Shown here: one piece after another, positions 9,971 to 18,954 of the stretch
Position numbering within the stretch: the stretch's first letter is position 1
Layout of the letters: each line of letters starts with the position of its first letter
Assembly (NCBI RefSeq): GCF_000209165.1
Contig: NC_009068.1
Span: forward strand, 2,976,001-3,040,000
Source of the DNA: Scheffersomyces stipitis CBS 6054
Taxonomy: Eukaryota; Ascomycota; Pichiomycetes; Serinales; Debaryomycetaceae
Direction of reading: 5' to 3'
DNA: 64,000 nt
The notes under the pieces: generated by a model
Told to the model about the DNA's origin: nothing
The model's input: the letters and a program-made list of their open reading frames with translations, nothing else
Databases searched by the model: none
Made by a program: the position numbers and the translations under genes

Positions 9971-11701
9971 TTAACACCAAAAGTTGAAGAAACGAGAGTA
10001 CCACGGCTGTTCTTTCATACGAGTCTTTTCCTCGTACAATTCTTGGGTTACAAGATCCATATCAATAATGTTTCTTCCGGTAGTAACATCAATTTGGTCA
10101 GCCTTTATGTACAAGCTCCAGTTTCTAGTCCACACCTTGTGGATAATGTAAAAGAATAGAACCACTGGAGCCGCAAGATAAGCTTGGAAAAATGTGTTGG
10201 CGTTCAACTTTTCTCCTCCGACTGGGTACAAGGCAACGTAAAATTGGGCAATCAAGATCAAAATGTTAACAAACATCGAAAAGTAAGCACCGTAGTCGCC
10301 TCCCATGGCTTTGAACGGAACATTATCGGTGGAAATACCTTGCACTTTGCAAGCATAATTGACTCTGACCTGAGCCAATGAGATAGAAAACCAAATGAAA
10401 ATGGTAGAAAGACCACTGAGAGCCAAAAGCCAATTGAATACAGTAGCCTGTTGCGACGAGGCACACACAAACCCAATCAACCCAAACGCTAAAGCAATCA
10501 TGATAGAGTAGATTGGTCTTCCTTTTTTGTCTACATAAGCCAAAAACTTTGGACCATGGCCTGCTTCAGCTAAAGCAACCAAGGGTCTATAAGAAGCAAA
10601 GACGCTCGCATTAGCAACTGAAAGTACTGCAAGCAAAATGATGACATTAAAGATAGACGGTAATGCTTTGATGCCACCGTTTTTAATTGCAATCACAAAA
10701 GGAGAAGCAGAAGAGCCTGAGTTACCCATCAACGACGGATCGTTGTATGGAACCAAGAAACAAATTAAAATGATGGCAAGCATATAGAACACAGTGATTC
10801 TCCAAAAAATTTGTTTGAGTGCCTTATTCAAGGCTCTACGAGGGTTAGGAGAAGAAGCAGCGGCAATAGCTACTAACTCTGTACCAGCGAAACTAAAAGT
10901 TGCATTGACCAATGTGTTGCAAACACCATGGAACGAGTTAGCAAATGCACCTGGATTGTGCCAAAACTTTGCACCAATGTATCCTTGTTCTCCACCTCCA
11001 GCAATGAGAACAATTGCCAAAACACAGAAGCCAAGAATACCGACTACTTTGATAACAGAAAAGAAAGATTCTCCATAGCCGTAGCCTCTAACCCCAAAGA
11101 TGTTGATGATGCAAATGATGACATAGAAGATAGCAACGAAGACTGCTGTGTTTACCTCCGTGTGCCAGAATTCAATTGTTAAAGATGCAGAAACTAATGA
11201 AAGAGGAGTAGTTACCAACCATTGCAAACAATAGTTCCAGTTCATTGCGAACCCCCAAGATTCGTCAATGAATTTGGTACTGTAGGCTAAAAAGTTACCT
11301 CTAACTGGGTAAGAACTGGTCAATTCTCCCAATGCTTGAACAATGAAGAAAATGAGGAAAGCAACAATAACATAACCGATGATACAACCTGCTGGTCCAG
11401 CGGTAGAAAGAGCAGAAGCACTGGAAATAAATAAACCACTACCAATACATGAACCTAATGCAATTAATTTGACTTGGTAGTCTCTAAGATTGTCATCTAA
11501 TGTAGTTATTTGGATTTCCTTTCCTACTTCCAAATCCTTGGTTGCGTCGACAGTTTTGAAATCAGCAATGAATTTCTTGAACTTGGATGTCTTGTGAGTA
11601 GGAGTGGGGTGACTGGATTCCTTGGTTTCAGCTTGCAATTGGAAAGTAGCGACTGAACAGACGTCCTCGTCTTTCTTGGCTGCTAAACTATTGTCTGACA
11701 T
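9971..11701 (-). CDS. General amino-acid permease (Gap1/YAT family)
   Basis: Proton-coupled amino-acid uptake at the plasma membrane. The 576-residue protein has the usual fungal amino-acid transporter layout: a hydrophilic N-terminus of about 85 residues with lysines suited to ubiquitin-driven endocytosis, then the hallmark of helix 1 (KLIALGSCIGSGLFI), about twelve membrane helices, and a cytosolic tail. The tail ends in Phe-Trp-Cys, the palmitoylated end shared by Gap1 and relatives. The GTELVAIAAASSPNPRRALN stretch is also family-typical. Which of the several GAP paralogues of CUG-clade yeasts this is cannot be told from sequence alone. Permeases of this kind are usually controlled by Stp1/Stp2 factors, and one such factor lies at 59.1 kb. 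Confidence 0.93.
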   Translation of the reverse strand: MSDNSLAAKKDEDVCSVATFQLQAETKESSHPTPTHKTSKFKKFIADFKTVDATKDLEVGKEIQITTLDDNLRDYQVKLIALGSCIGSGLFISSASALSTAGPAGCIIGYVIVAFLIFFIVQALGELTSSYPVRGNFLAYSTKFIDESWGFAMNWNYCLQWLVTTPLSLVSASLTIEFWHTEVNTAVFVAIFYVIICIINIFGVRGYGYGESFFSVIKVVGILGFCVLAIVLIAGGGEQGYIGAKFWHNPGAFANSFHGVCNTLVNATFSFAGTELVAIAAASSPNPRRALNKALKQIFWRITVFYMLAIILICFLVPYNDPSLMGNSGSSASPFVIAIKNGGIKALPSIFNVIILLAVLSVANASVFASYRPLVALAEAGHGPKFLAYVDKKGRPIYSIMIALAFGLIGFVCASSQQATVFNWLLALSGLSTIFIWFSISLAQVRVNYACKVQGISTDNVPFKAMGGDYGAYFSMFVNILILIAQFYVALYPVGGEKLNANTFFQAYLAAPVVLFFYIIHKVWTRNWSLYIKADQIDVTTGRNIIDMDLVTQELYEEKTRMKEQPWYSRFFNFWC

Positions 11702-12312
11702 TCTCTACCTACTTTTCCGTCAATTGAGAATATGCAACCAAGTGCCAATCTGTGAAGAGCCAATCTATGAATGAAATGTAAAAAAACAGGTATCTCCTTC
11801 CTTTAGGGTAAATGTTGACTTATAAACCAAAAACAAGTCGGGGGAAAATCCTGGAGTTGCGATGCTTTATGCATAGTGCGTTATTCTAAACGCCCTGGAA
11901 ATTGCAACCGCTGTCACAACATGCAACGGCAAACGCTAGCAAAATCAAACGGCGAAAATGTGTCATGCTTGTGAACATTCGGTATGGGTGCGAAATTCGG
12001 ATTAACTCGCGAAGACCGCATCAAAAAATTTTTTCACAATAGAAAAGAGTGCAACCTTCTATATGGCGGCAATGTACATCCGTGAAATGCCTTGATGGGA
12101 ACGGCGTTGCAACTCCAGGGGCGAGCTTTCAGGAACAGCCTTGCAGCTCTGTCCTTACCGCATAATTGTATACGCCATCATAATACGTTTTATAATTGTC
12201 AGGTCTATCCAATTCATTAATATCGTAAGTCATTCTATCATACAAAAGAACTAAAATGTATCTATCTAAAATTTTCTCCTCCAGGGCAATAATTGTTTAA
12301 AGAAAGTGCAAA
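11702..12312. promoter_or_regulatory. Intergenic, permease promoter with a long-range inverted repeat
   Basis: Upstream of the permease and downstream of TYE7. CCTGGAGTTGC at 11850-11860 recurs inverted as GCAACTCCAGG at 12109-12119. CGGC cores also occur at about 11926 and 11949, resembling half-sites of the amino-acid response element, but they are too short to rely on. No GATAAG was seen. No gene is present. Confidence 0.4.
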
Positions 12313-13197
12313 TTATCTCGTGAGAGCATTGTAGCTGGCTCTCAACTGCTCTAATTCTCTTTTGAGCAATCTATTCTCTTCCAAAAGTCTATTTTCGTTC
12401 TGCTGCATGTACAAGATATAGTCAGTAGCCTTCTCTAAGATAATGGACTTGTTCAATCTGCTACAGTTGGAAGTCTCGTCGTCGTCCTCTTTTCTTCCAG
12501 TTTCAAATGCAGTCTTGTCAAGAGCAACCCAGGGTATTATCTTTTGCAACCCTGCAATCTTAGCATTGATATTAATTCTATACTTCTTCTCAATCTTGTT
12601 GTGAGCCTCCTTCTGGGTCTCGGTCAATCTCTTTCTTGGGGTTCTTCTTCTGGTAGGCTTCTTGACTTCGCCAATGCCAATGAAGGAGTGAGACTTCTTT
12701 AAAACAGGATTAATATCTTCTGCAGGGTTCTTCTTAGGGGAGTTAACGAGTGACTGTTCTTGTTTGAGAATGTCTTTAGTGTCAAAAATAGTTTCGAGCA
12801 TATTAGGAGTGTGATCTGGCATGGATTGGATCTTTCTTAATTTATTGTCTATAACGGCCATATCTGGAACTCCTTCGTTTTCTTCAGGTTCAACTTTGAC
12901 GTTGGGACTGTTACTTGAAGAAACGTCCGAGCTAGAGACAAATCCGTCGGTGCTGAACAAGCTGTCGCTCTCGAAAAGTCTAGCAAAGTCTATAGGTTGG
13001 TTTAGTATTTGTAGTGTACTTTTGGGGTTGTCATAGTTCGACAACCCTGTGAAGCTATTGCTGGTAGTGACAGGTGCTGATTTGGCTAGCAAATCATTCA
13101 ACCAGGTCTGGTCCTCCGCCTGACCGTCGAAATTGGGGGATAAGACTTTGGGATCGACCGGGAAGAATTCTTCTGTGAAAACTCCTTGCTGGCTCAT
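12313..13197 (-). CDS. TYE7: bHLH transcription factor Tye7, glycolytic activator
   Basis: Sequence-specific activator of glycolytic genes in Candida-type yeasts, binding E-box DNA as a dimer. The 294-residue protein has an acidic, serine-rich N-terminal half. A basic region (KEAHNKIEKKYRININAKI) carries the tyrosine typical of the SREBP-like bHLH subclass, a helix-loop-helix with an acidic loop insertion follows, and a leucine-rich coiled coil ends the protein. The phrase AGLQKIIPWVALDKTAFETGR matches Candida Tye7 closely. The long acidic loop (EDDDETSNCS) is also a Tye7 trait. The 1.1 kb upstream contains a 12-base palindrome at 13340-13351. Confidence 0.88.
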   Translation of the reverse strand: MSQQGVFTEEFFPVDPKVLSPNFDGQAEDQTWLNDLLAKSAPVTTSNSFTGLSNYDNPKSTLQILNQPIDFARLFESDSLFSTDGFVSSSDVSSSNSPNVKVEPEENEGVPDMAVIDNKLRKIQSMPDHTPNMLETIFDTKDILKQEQSLVNSPKKNPAEDINPVLKKSHSFIGIGEVKKPTRRRTPRKRLTETQKEAHNKIEKKYRININAKIAGLQKIIPWVALDKTAFETGRKEDDDETSNCSRLNKSIILEKATDYILYMQQNENRLLEENRLLKRELEQLRASYNALTR

Positions 13198-14303
13198 TGT
13201 AAATATATATAATTTGCAGTCGATTAATGAAACCTATTTTGTTTAACTATGGAACATTGAAATATTTTTCTGTTCGGAGTACGGGAATGGTACAGGGAAA
13301 AGAAGATTGCTTAAATATAGTTTGGAGCCAGTGGACACAGGAAACGTTTCCGAAAACAGCCACAGGCATCGCTGCCATGATGTGTAACTATGAACTGAAT
13401 CACCTTACTCTTGGCTCCCTATTCTGTAGATAACCGTTCTCGCTAATACTATGATCAGGTCATTTACCGCGACATGCAGTAATTATTCTTAAAGATCGTA
13501 ATTTTGAGTTTAGTGGTGTGTTTTTATTTTTAGCCGGCGTCTGCTAACATGCAGTGTGGGCCTACTAGGGAGTAACCGGAAAAACTACGTTGAAGGAAAT
13601 CAACCACGGAAATTTAACATTCAATAAAAATTTATTGCCGGAAGACCACGTCGGAATTGTATCAGTATTTGGTGATATCACCACTCCGAAGGCGATGAGA
13701 CTCTTTTTGGTTCTGAATGATTGCCGTAGAAGGATCCTTCAGCTCTATCCTACTGTGCTTATAAATACTAAAATCGAGATTTGGTCTGCCTCGAGGACGT
13801 ACTTCAGCAGCATGGATACTTTCAATGCACGTTCTCTATGACCTGTTAATTTTCATTATCATATTCATTATCATTCATTCTAGATCCTAACTCCAGAAGC
13901 AAAGATCGCGGACTAAAGGGGTGCAAACTTAGTGGAAGGTGCATTCCTGTATTGGATAGTTCTCGTATACGAATATATTTATCAGCTGAGACTAAAATAC
14001 AGCAGAACTCCAACCGAAATCGTCTTCCTGACAATATAGTGAGGTTCCAGTGGCTTTTTTAGATCCACATGGAGGGGAACAGTAGGCAGGAAACAACTAG
14101 TAAGTTATACCATAGAATGACCTGGCCATGGGATTATTATTACTAGCAGTAGTATTTTTATCGATATTTTGCTACAACATCAAATCAATCTGCCTAAAGC
14201 CACGGATATGGTGTTATGTTATGCATCGAGGATCGGAGTTTTGAGTGCATAAACGTCGTTCCTGCCATACACACAGACGTAAGCAAAGTTAGCACACTGT
14301 AAA
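13198..14303. other. Intergenic, divergent promoter of TYE7 and the small membrane protein
   Basis: No gene is recognised; an 83-codon plus-strand frame at 13590 has no supporting similarity. The perfect palindrome GGAAACGTTTCC at 13340-13351 lies 143 bases upstream of the TYE7 ATG. TTTTTATTTTTAGCCGGCG near 13522 is the only GC-rich point in AT-rich sequence. Confidence 0.4.
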
Positions 14304-14510
14304 ATGTACTTGAAGTCAAGTCAGCCTGCAGTGTGGAATAGCAAAAATGTCGCGCGAGCTGCTACCAGAAAAATATCAATTCAAATGTCGCTGTCCTCTT
14401 ACATGTTTGGCTCATCTTCAAAAAAGAGTTCGGCACCAATATCTCCAGATTCTTCTTTCGATTCCGTGCCGAAATCTCCTCCAAGGGTAAAAGGTCAATA
14501 CAGAAAATAG
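14304..14510 (+). CDS. Upstream ORF abutting the next gene (68 codons)
   Basis: An ATG-initiated frame of 68 codons rich in Ser, Lys and Pro. It ends in TAG exactly two bases before the ATG of the downstream small membrane protein and is in a different frame from it. No splice site that would join the two was found. It may be a translated upstream ORF, an independent micro-protein or chance. No family is recognised. Confidence 0.3.
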   Translation: MYLKSSQPAVWNSKNVARAATRKISIQMSLSSYMFGSSSKKSSAPISPDSSFDSVPKSPPRVKGQYRK

Positions 14511-14512
14511 CC

Positions 14513-14863
14513 ATGTCCGAATCTGCTGCCGTAGGCTCTACAAAGAGACCAACCAAGACTCTCTATGAAAAATACGTCACCCCCAAGCTCATCAAGGATG
14601 TCAAGTTCTTTGCTGTGAGTTTCTTGGTGATGTGTGCAATTCTCTTCCATTACGCATATATAATGAGACAATTGTACCTTGACCCCTATATGCCAATGAC
14701 AAAAATCGCTCCACATGCTGTTTTGTTCATTGGAGGTACTTTTGGTCTCGGATACCTTCTTCTTTTCGTCTACTATCCAAAGGTCTATGCTGAAGAAATC
14801 GCCAAAGACAAAGCTGAAGTTGCAAAGGCTGAAGCCGCAATTGCAGCTAAGAAGAATAAATAA
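14513..14863 (+). CDS. Small two-helix membrane protein of unknown function
   Basis: 116 residues, not assigned to a family. After a polar N-terminus (about 30 residues) come two hydrophobic helices, near residues 34-53 and 69-89, joined by a short loop with LDPYMP. An alanine/lysine/glutamate-rich helical tail ends in Lys-Lys-Asn-Lys. The composition suggests an ER or mitochondrial membrane protein with a cytosolic coiled tail; the lysines near the end resemble, but do not exactly match, a KKxx retrieval signal. The upstream ORF that stops two bases before this ATG could limit its translation. The open frame has clear membrane periodicity, so I take it as real. Confidence 0.65.
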   Translation: MSESAAVGSTKRPTKTLYEKYVTPKLIKDVKFFAVSFLVMCAILFHYAYIMRQLYLDPYMPMTKIAPHAVLFIGGTFGLGYLLLFVYYPKVYAEEIAKDKAEVAKAEAAIAAKKNK

Positions 14864-15100
14864 GCCAGTAATAGCCACCGTCTCATATTTTGTACCATAG
14901 TTTAATCAGTTCACGTTAGCTTAATAATATAGCTTGATAATGTTACGGGCACGTCTGCTACATAATATTCATATATATATTTGGGAATAGGCTCCCTGAT
15001 CAAATTCGAGGTAGTATGTACATAAATTTTCCATTGTTGAAATTCTGCTTCTTCAGATTTCAACTCCCAAACATATTGTTTTTATATAAATGTCCTCTGC

Positions 15101-15598
15101 TTAGACAAGTTTCTTGGCCAACAAGACACCGTAGAAACCGAGAGAGACAATGGACAAGGCATTAGCCAAAGAGGAAAGACCGTGGTAGGCACCAAACTTC
15201 TTGATGGTAGCAGTGTACTCTTCAGTTGGTTCACCAGATTCAGTAGTATCCAATTTATCAGCAATCAACTTGTTCTTCTTCTCCTTGAGGTTGCGGCAAA
15301 CTGGCATCAACCAGTAGAAGTTCAACAATCCTCCGACAGAAGAAGCGACAAGTAAACCAGTAGTGAATGGACAAAGCTTCAATGGAGAAGTCAACCCCAA
15401 GATAATAGGAGCTACGATTTGACCAGAAAAATAAGTGGGGAACACCTGGGTTTGCAAGTTACTGAATTCTTCTCTAGGCAACTTTTTGAAAACAAGTGGA
15501 GAAACGATAAATGAATAGAAAGACGAACCACCAAATGCAACTCCCCAGAACAAGAAATGGTAAGGAATCTTGGTGTTCAAACCTAATTGAGCGATCAT
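15101..15598 (-). CDS. TMEM205-like (DUF4149) membrane protein
   Basis: 165 residues with four predicted membrane helices. Family-typical phrases are LFWGVAFGGSSFYSFIVSPLVFKKLPREEF and LQTQVFPTYFSGQ, shared with fungal and animal TMEM205/DUF4149 proteins. The human relative is linked to drug tolerance, but the biochemical role is unknown. Between helices 3 and 4 is a charged loop (RNLKEKKNKLIADKLD). The start at 15598 is the only ATG that leaves the first helix intact. Downstream it converges on the small membrane protein, with 237 bases between stops. Confidence 0.75.
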   Translation of the reverse strand: MIAQLGLNTKIPYHFLFWGVAFGGSSFYSFIVSPLVFKKLPREEFSNLQTQVFPTYFSGQIVAPIILGLTSPLKLCPFTTGLLVASSVGGLLNFYWLMPVCRNLKEKKNKLIADKLDTTESGEPTEEYTATIKKFGAYHGLSSLANALSIVSLGFYGVLLAKKLV

Positions 15599-15947
15599 TG
15601 TAGAATATTAGTATGGAAATTAGTAGAATATATCGATTGTGAAGGAAAAACCGAAATTGAAATATAAATGGAGGAACCAGCAAGTAATATTGTTCTTATA
15701 TCTTTTGCCACGAAGTGGTGCCATTAAGAATCATGCCTGGTTTGTAGCGTGGATTATACTTGCTTAGCTCATGGCTGATGTCAGCACTGCACCTGGCAGC
15801 CTTATAATTAATTCGCATTGCATTGGCTGCAACTCTGCAGAAAAATAATATATTGGAACAAAGAATCGATTCTGAGATTGTAGTCAAGACTATTAATTTC
15901 GTTAATCATTTATTGAATTTATATAAACGCATTCAGAGCCAGTCTAT
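15599..15947. other. Short intergenic between TMEM205-like gene and sugar porter
   Basis: AT-rich sequence holding the promoter of the TMEM205-like gene and the 3' flank of the sugar porter. No distinct element is seen. Confidence 0.4.
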
Positions 15948-17603
15948 TTATTCTGACATTTCAATCGAGTTGCGATCCTTGGCGTCAGATTCAGAAACTG
16001 ACGTAATGGTAACCAAATTCTTTTCCTGCAATGCTGCAGTATCGCCAAACACGGCATCCATTTCTTCCAATGGAACTCCCTTGGTTTCCGGGATGATAAG
16101 CCAAGTGAAAAAGAACGCAATAATAGCAAACGCTGCAAAAAAAATGTAAGTGCCCCACTTCATTGTTTCTAACATATGTGGAGTGACCAAGCCAATAATA
16201 AAATTATTCATCCAAGTAGATGAGGTAGTTATGGAGATGGCATTGGATCTGATGCCGATTGGGAAAATCTCTGAGGGTAAAACCCATCCAATTGGAGCCC
16301 AACTGTACGAGAAATTCACATCATAAATGAAAATGAAAGCAATTGCAGTTCTCCCTGCTGTCTTGAATTCAGATAAACGATCGCCATACTTGCCAACGAT
16401 TGCGCCGACAATAACCAAGGAAATAAAAGTTCCAATAGCACCTGCCATTAACAAAGTCTTTCTTCCACATCTATCGATCAAGAACACTGCTGGAAGGGTG
16501 GAAAGACAATTAACAATACCATAAAGACCAGTACCAAGCAAGGAAGTAGTTGTAGAGTTCATTCCCAATTGTGTGAAAATTGTAGGTGCGTAATAAATTA
16601 TTGCATTGCAGCCAATGAATTGTTGGAAGAACATGACAGCTGATCCAATAAAAACTCTCTTGAAGTGAGATTTAGTAGTAAGAATATCCCAGTATCCAGT
16701 AAGTGTTAAAGCAACTCCAGTCTTACCAGGGAATCTCTTTTCCTTGTACTTGTCTTCATAAACGACCTCTGCCTTAATTTCAGCAAACTCTCTTTCGACT
16801 TGATCCTCATGACTCTTTCTTCTGAGATATTTCAAAGAGCTCCAAGCTTCTTCGTCGCGACCTTTAGAGAGTAACCATCTGGGAGATCTTGGGAAAAATA
16901 TCATTCCAATACCCAACAACACTGCTGGAGCAATCTGAACACCAAAAGGAATTCTCCAACTGGCATCACTTTGACCATAGCAGCCACCTGGAGGAACATC
17001 CACATTAGGGTTAAAAGTTTCACCTTGGTATGGGTGACTAGGAGCACATCTAGTACCTCCAATAAAATGAGTGCCATAATCCAACCAATAGGAAATCATG
17101 ATACCAATTGTAATCGAAAGTTGCTGAATTACAACCAACCCACCTCTCACCGATGGAGGAGCCAATTCCGACATGTACATTGGAACTACCATGGTTAATT
17201 GACCGACTGCAAGACCAGCAACAGCACGCCCACCAAATAACATACTTGTATTAATGCCAGCACATTGGAACGCAGAACCAATGACAAAAATAACACAAGA
17301 GATTGTGATAGAATCACGTCTTCCAAACCTATCAACAATTGGAGTATTAATAATAGAGCCAAACCATGCGCATAGCAAAAAAGTAGACACAAACCAACCC
17401 TTGTAATCGGCATCCATAAAAATTCTGGGGAATTTTGCACCAAAAGATTCCATTGTGACAATGCCACTAATAACCCCTTGATCATAACCAAAAAGCAAAC
17501 CTCCAAGGGATGCAAATAAAATCACCAAAAATACTACTGGATCTTTCATCATTATAGTTACAACGTTGCCATGGGCAACATCAAGAATACCAACTTCTCT
17601 CAT
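15948..17603 (-). CDS. MFS sugar porter (XUT/HGT type, probable hexose/xylose proton symporter)
   Basis: 551 residues of the sugar porter family, with twelve predicted helices. Helix 1 carries GGLLFGYDQGVISG, which includes the G-G-x-x-x-G motif that influences xylose versus glucose preference. Loop motifs are intact: DRFGRR after helix 2, PRSPRWLLSKGR at the end of the first half, QQFIGCNAIIYYAP in helix 7, and PETKGVPLEEMD at the end. The extracellular loop between helices 5 and 6 has three cysteines. It resembles the S. stipitis XUT transporters, possibly Xut3, but I do not assign the symbol. It is divergent from a YFH7-like kinase across a 602-base promoter with GC boxes. Confidence 0.9.
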   Translation of the reverse strand: MREVGILDVAHGNVVTIMMKDPVVFLVILFASLGGLLFGYDQGVISGIVTMESFGAKFPRIFMDADYKGWFVSTFLLCAWFGSIINTPIVDRFGRRDSITISCVIFVIGSAFQCAGINTSMLFGGRAVAGLAVGQLTMVVPMYMSELAPPSVRGGLVVIQQLSITIGIMISYWLDYGTHFIGGTRCAPSHPYQGETFNPNVDVPPGGCYGQSDASWRIPFGVQIAPAVLLGIGMIFFPRSPRWLLSKGRDEEAWSSLKYLRRKSHEDQVEREFAEIKAEVVYEDKYKEKRFPGKTGVALTLTGYWDILTTKSHFKRVFIGSAVMFFQQFIGCNAIIYYAPTIFTQLGMNSTTTSLLGTGLYGIVNCLSTLPAVFLIDRCGRKTLLMAGAIGTFISLVIVGAIVGKYGDRLSEFKTAGRTAIAFIFIYDVNFSYSWAPIGWVLPSEIFPIGIRSNAISITTSSTWMNNFIIGLVTPHMLETMKWGTYIFFAAFAIIAFFFTWLIIPETKGVPLEEMDAVFGDTAALQEKNLVTITSVSESDAKDRNSIEMSE

Positions 17604-18205
17604 GTTTGTATGAATTAATATCTGATAATCATGATCAAATTGGGAATTGGTTTGGAAATGTCAATTTATTTATACTGGAGCTATTCTTATGATTACATCA
17701 TTGCCGGGCCCCGCCAGCCTCGAACATGAGGAATGAGTGAACTTATGGTACTATGTTAATATCGTGTGGAGGATCTGACAAACCTGGGGTAAATTTCCGG
17801 TATCTATCAAAATGCGGCCGAATGGGGTAATTGGCTTATTGTTCTTCCATTAATGTTCCGTCTTGCAACCAGTTGCAGTTGTCAATGTGGGGGACATAAC
17901 TCGAACGGCGGGGTTGACCGCTTTTCTGTACTCCTTCAATTCCCAAAGGGGCAGTATACTCCTGGAAGGAGTTTGCAACAGCCATATTAAAATAGCTGTG
18001 GGCTGCGAAATAGAGTCGTATCTTAAAAAATACTTCATTCCCGACATGGAATAGACGGAGTGGATTATTCCAGTTCTTGAGAGTTTTCAAGACTCCGTAA
18101 TTCAATTAAATCGCTGGAATCTCGCAATCCCTTAATAATTATGAAAAGACTTGCAATTGAACGTTTCCTAAATCTTTGAATCATTTTCTTTTTGTAATTG
18201 CAATT
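17604..18205. promoter_or_regulatory. Shared divergent promoter with Mig1-like GC boxes
   Basis: Separates the sugar porter from the kinase. GC-box cores of the Mig1 type lie at 17709-17714 (CCCCGC), 17784-17789 (CTGGGG), 17887-17893 (GTGGGGG) and 17907-17913 (GGCGGGG). A weaker ATGGGG is at 17822-17827. The clustering in AT-rich DNA suggests carbon catabolite control of one or both genes, which is inference. Confidence 0.45.
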
Positions 18206-18895
18206 ATGACATTTGTAGAAATTAAAGACTATGAAATTGCTACGTTGGTAGAAAGGGTAATTAAATTACAAGAGTCCCGTAGTGCGAACGAGCGAGCAAT
18301 TATCACTATTGCTGGTGTACCTGGTTCAGGCAAATCAACAATTAGCCAAAAGGTTTGTTCTGAAGTCAACAAGCGAATCGGAAGAAAAACTGTCGCTGTT
18401 CTTGGACAGGATGGTTTTCATTACTACCGCTCCCAGTTGAAAATAATGGAAGATCCCGAGGAGGCATTTGACAGAAGAGGTGCTCCTTTTACTTTCAATA
18501 GTGAGTTATTACTTAAACTAACTAATGAAATTAAAAGGAATACTTATGAAGTAATTTATGCTCCAAGTTTTGATCATAAAGATAAGGATCCAATTGAGAA
18601 CTCGATAGAGATAACTCCAGAAATAAGAGTTATCCTCTTAGAAGGGAACTATGTTCATTTGAACGAGGGCAACTGGAGGGAAATTTGTTCCTTGTCCGAT
18701 GAAAGATGGTTGGTTGCAGTTGACTTGGATGTTATTGTTGATCGGTTGATTAAAAGACATCTTGAAGCTGGCATTTGTAGCTCGATAGTTGATTCTAAAC
18801 GAAGAGTTGAAAACAATGATTTGAAGAATGCCCAATATGTGGTTAGTCACTCCATTACTCCTGATATAGTTATTAGAACTAGTGTAAATTTATAG
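18206..18895 (+). CDS. P-loop kinase of the YFH7 / uridine kinase-like family
   Basis: About 229 residues from ATG 18206; an in-frame ATG at 18176 adds ten hydrophobic residues and is less likely. The Walker A loop is AGVPGSGKST. QDGFHYYRSQL and DRRGAPFTFN follow the pattern of the fungal Yfh7 and bacterial YggC/FrcK group, and the centre has APSFDHKDKDP then VILLEGNYVHL. The lid region (KRHLEAG) carries basic residues. The family phosphorylates small metabolites, but the substrate of Yfh7 is unknown. It is shorter than S. cerevisiae Yfh7 (353 residues) and lacks its insertions. It is divergent from a sugar porter, so a sugar or sugar-derived substrate is worth considering. Its stop lies 59 bases from the convergent MSH6 stop. 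Confidence 0.8.
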   Translation: MTFVEIKDYEIATLVERVIKLQESRSANERAIITIAGVPGSGKSTISQKVCSEVNKRIGRKTVAVLGQDGFHYYRSQLKIMEDPEEAFDRRGAPFTFNSELLLKLTNEIKRNTYEVIYAPSFDHKDKDPIENSIEITPEIRVILLEGNYVHLNEGNWREICSLSDERWLVAVDLDVIVDRLIKRHLEAGICSSIVDSKRRVENNDLKNAQYVVSHSITPDIVIRTSVNL

Positions 18896-18954
18896 CAAAT
18901 GTCCTCTTTTTAAAACTGATTATAATCGAATTTATTCTACTATACAATGTTGTG

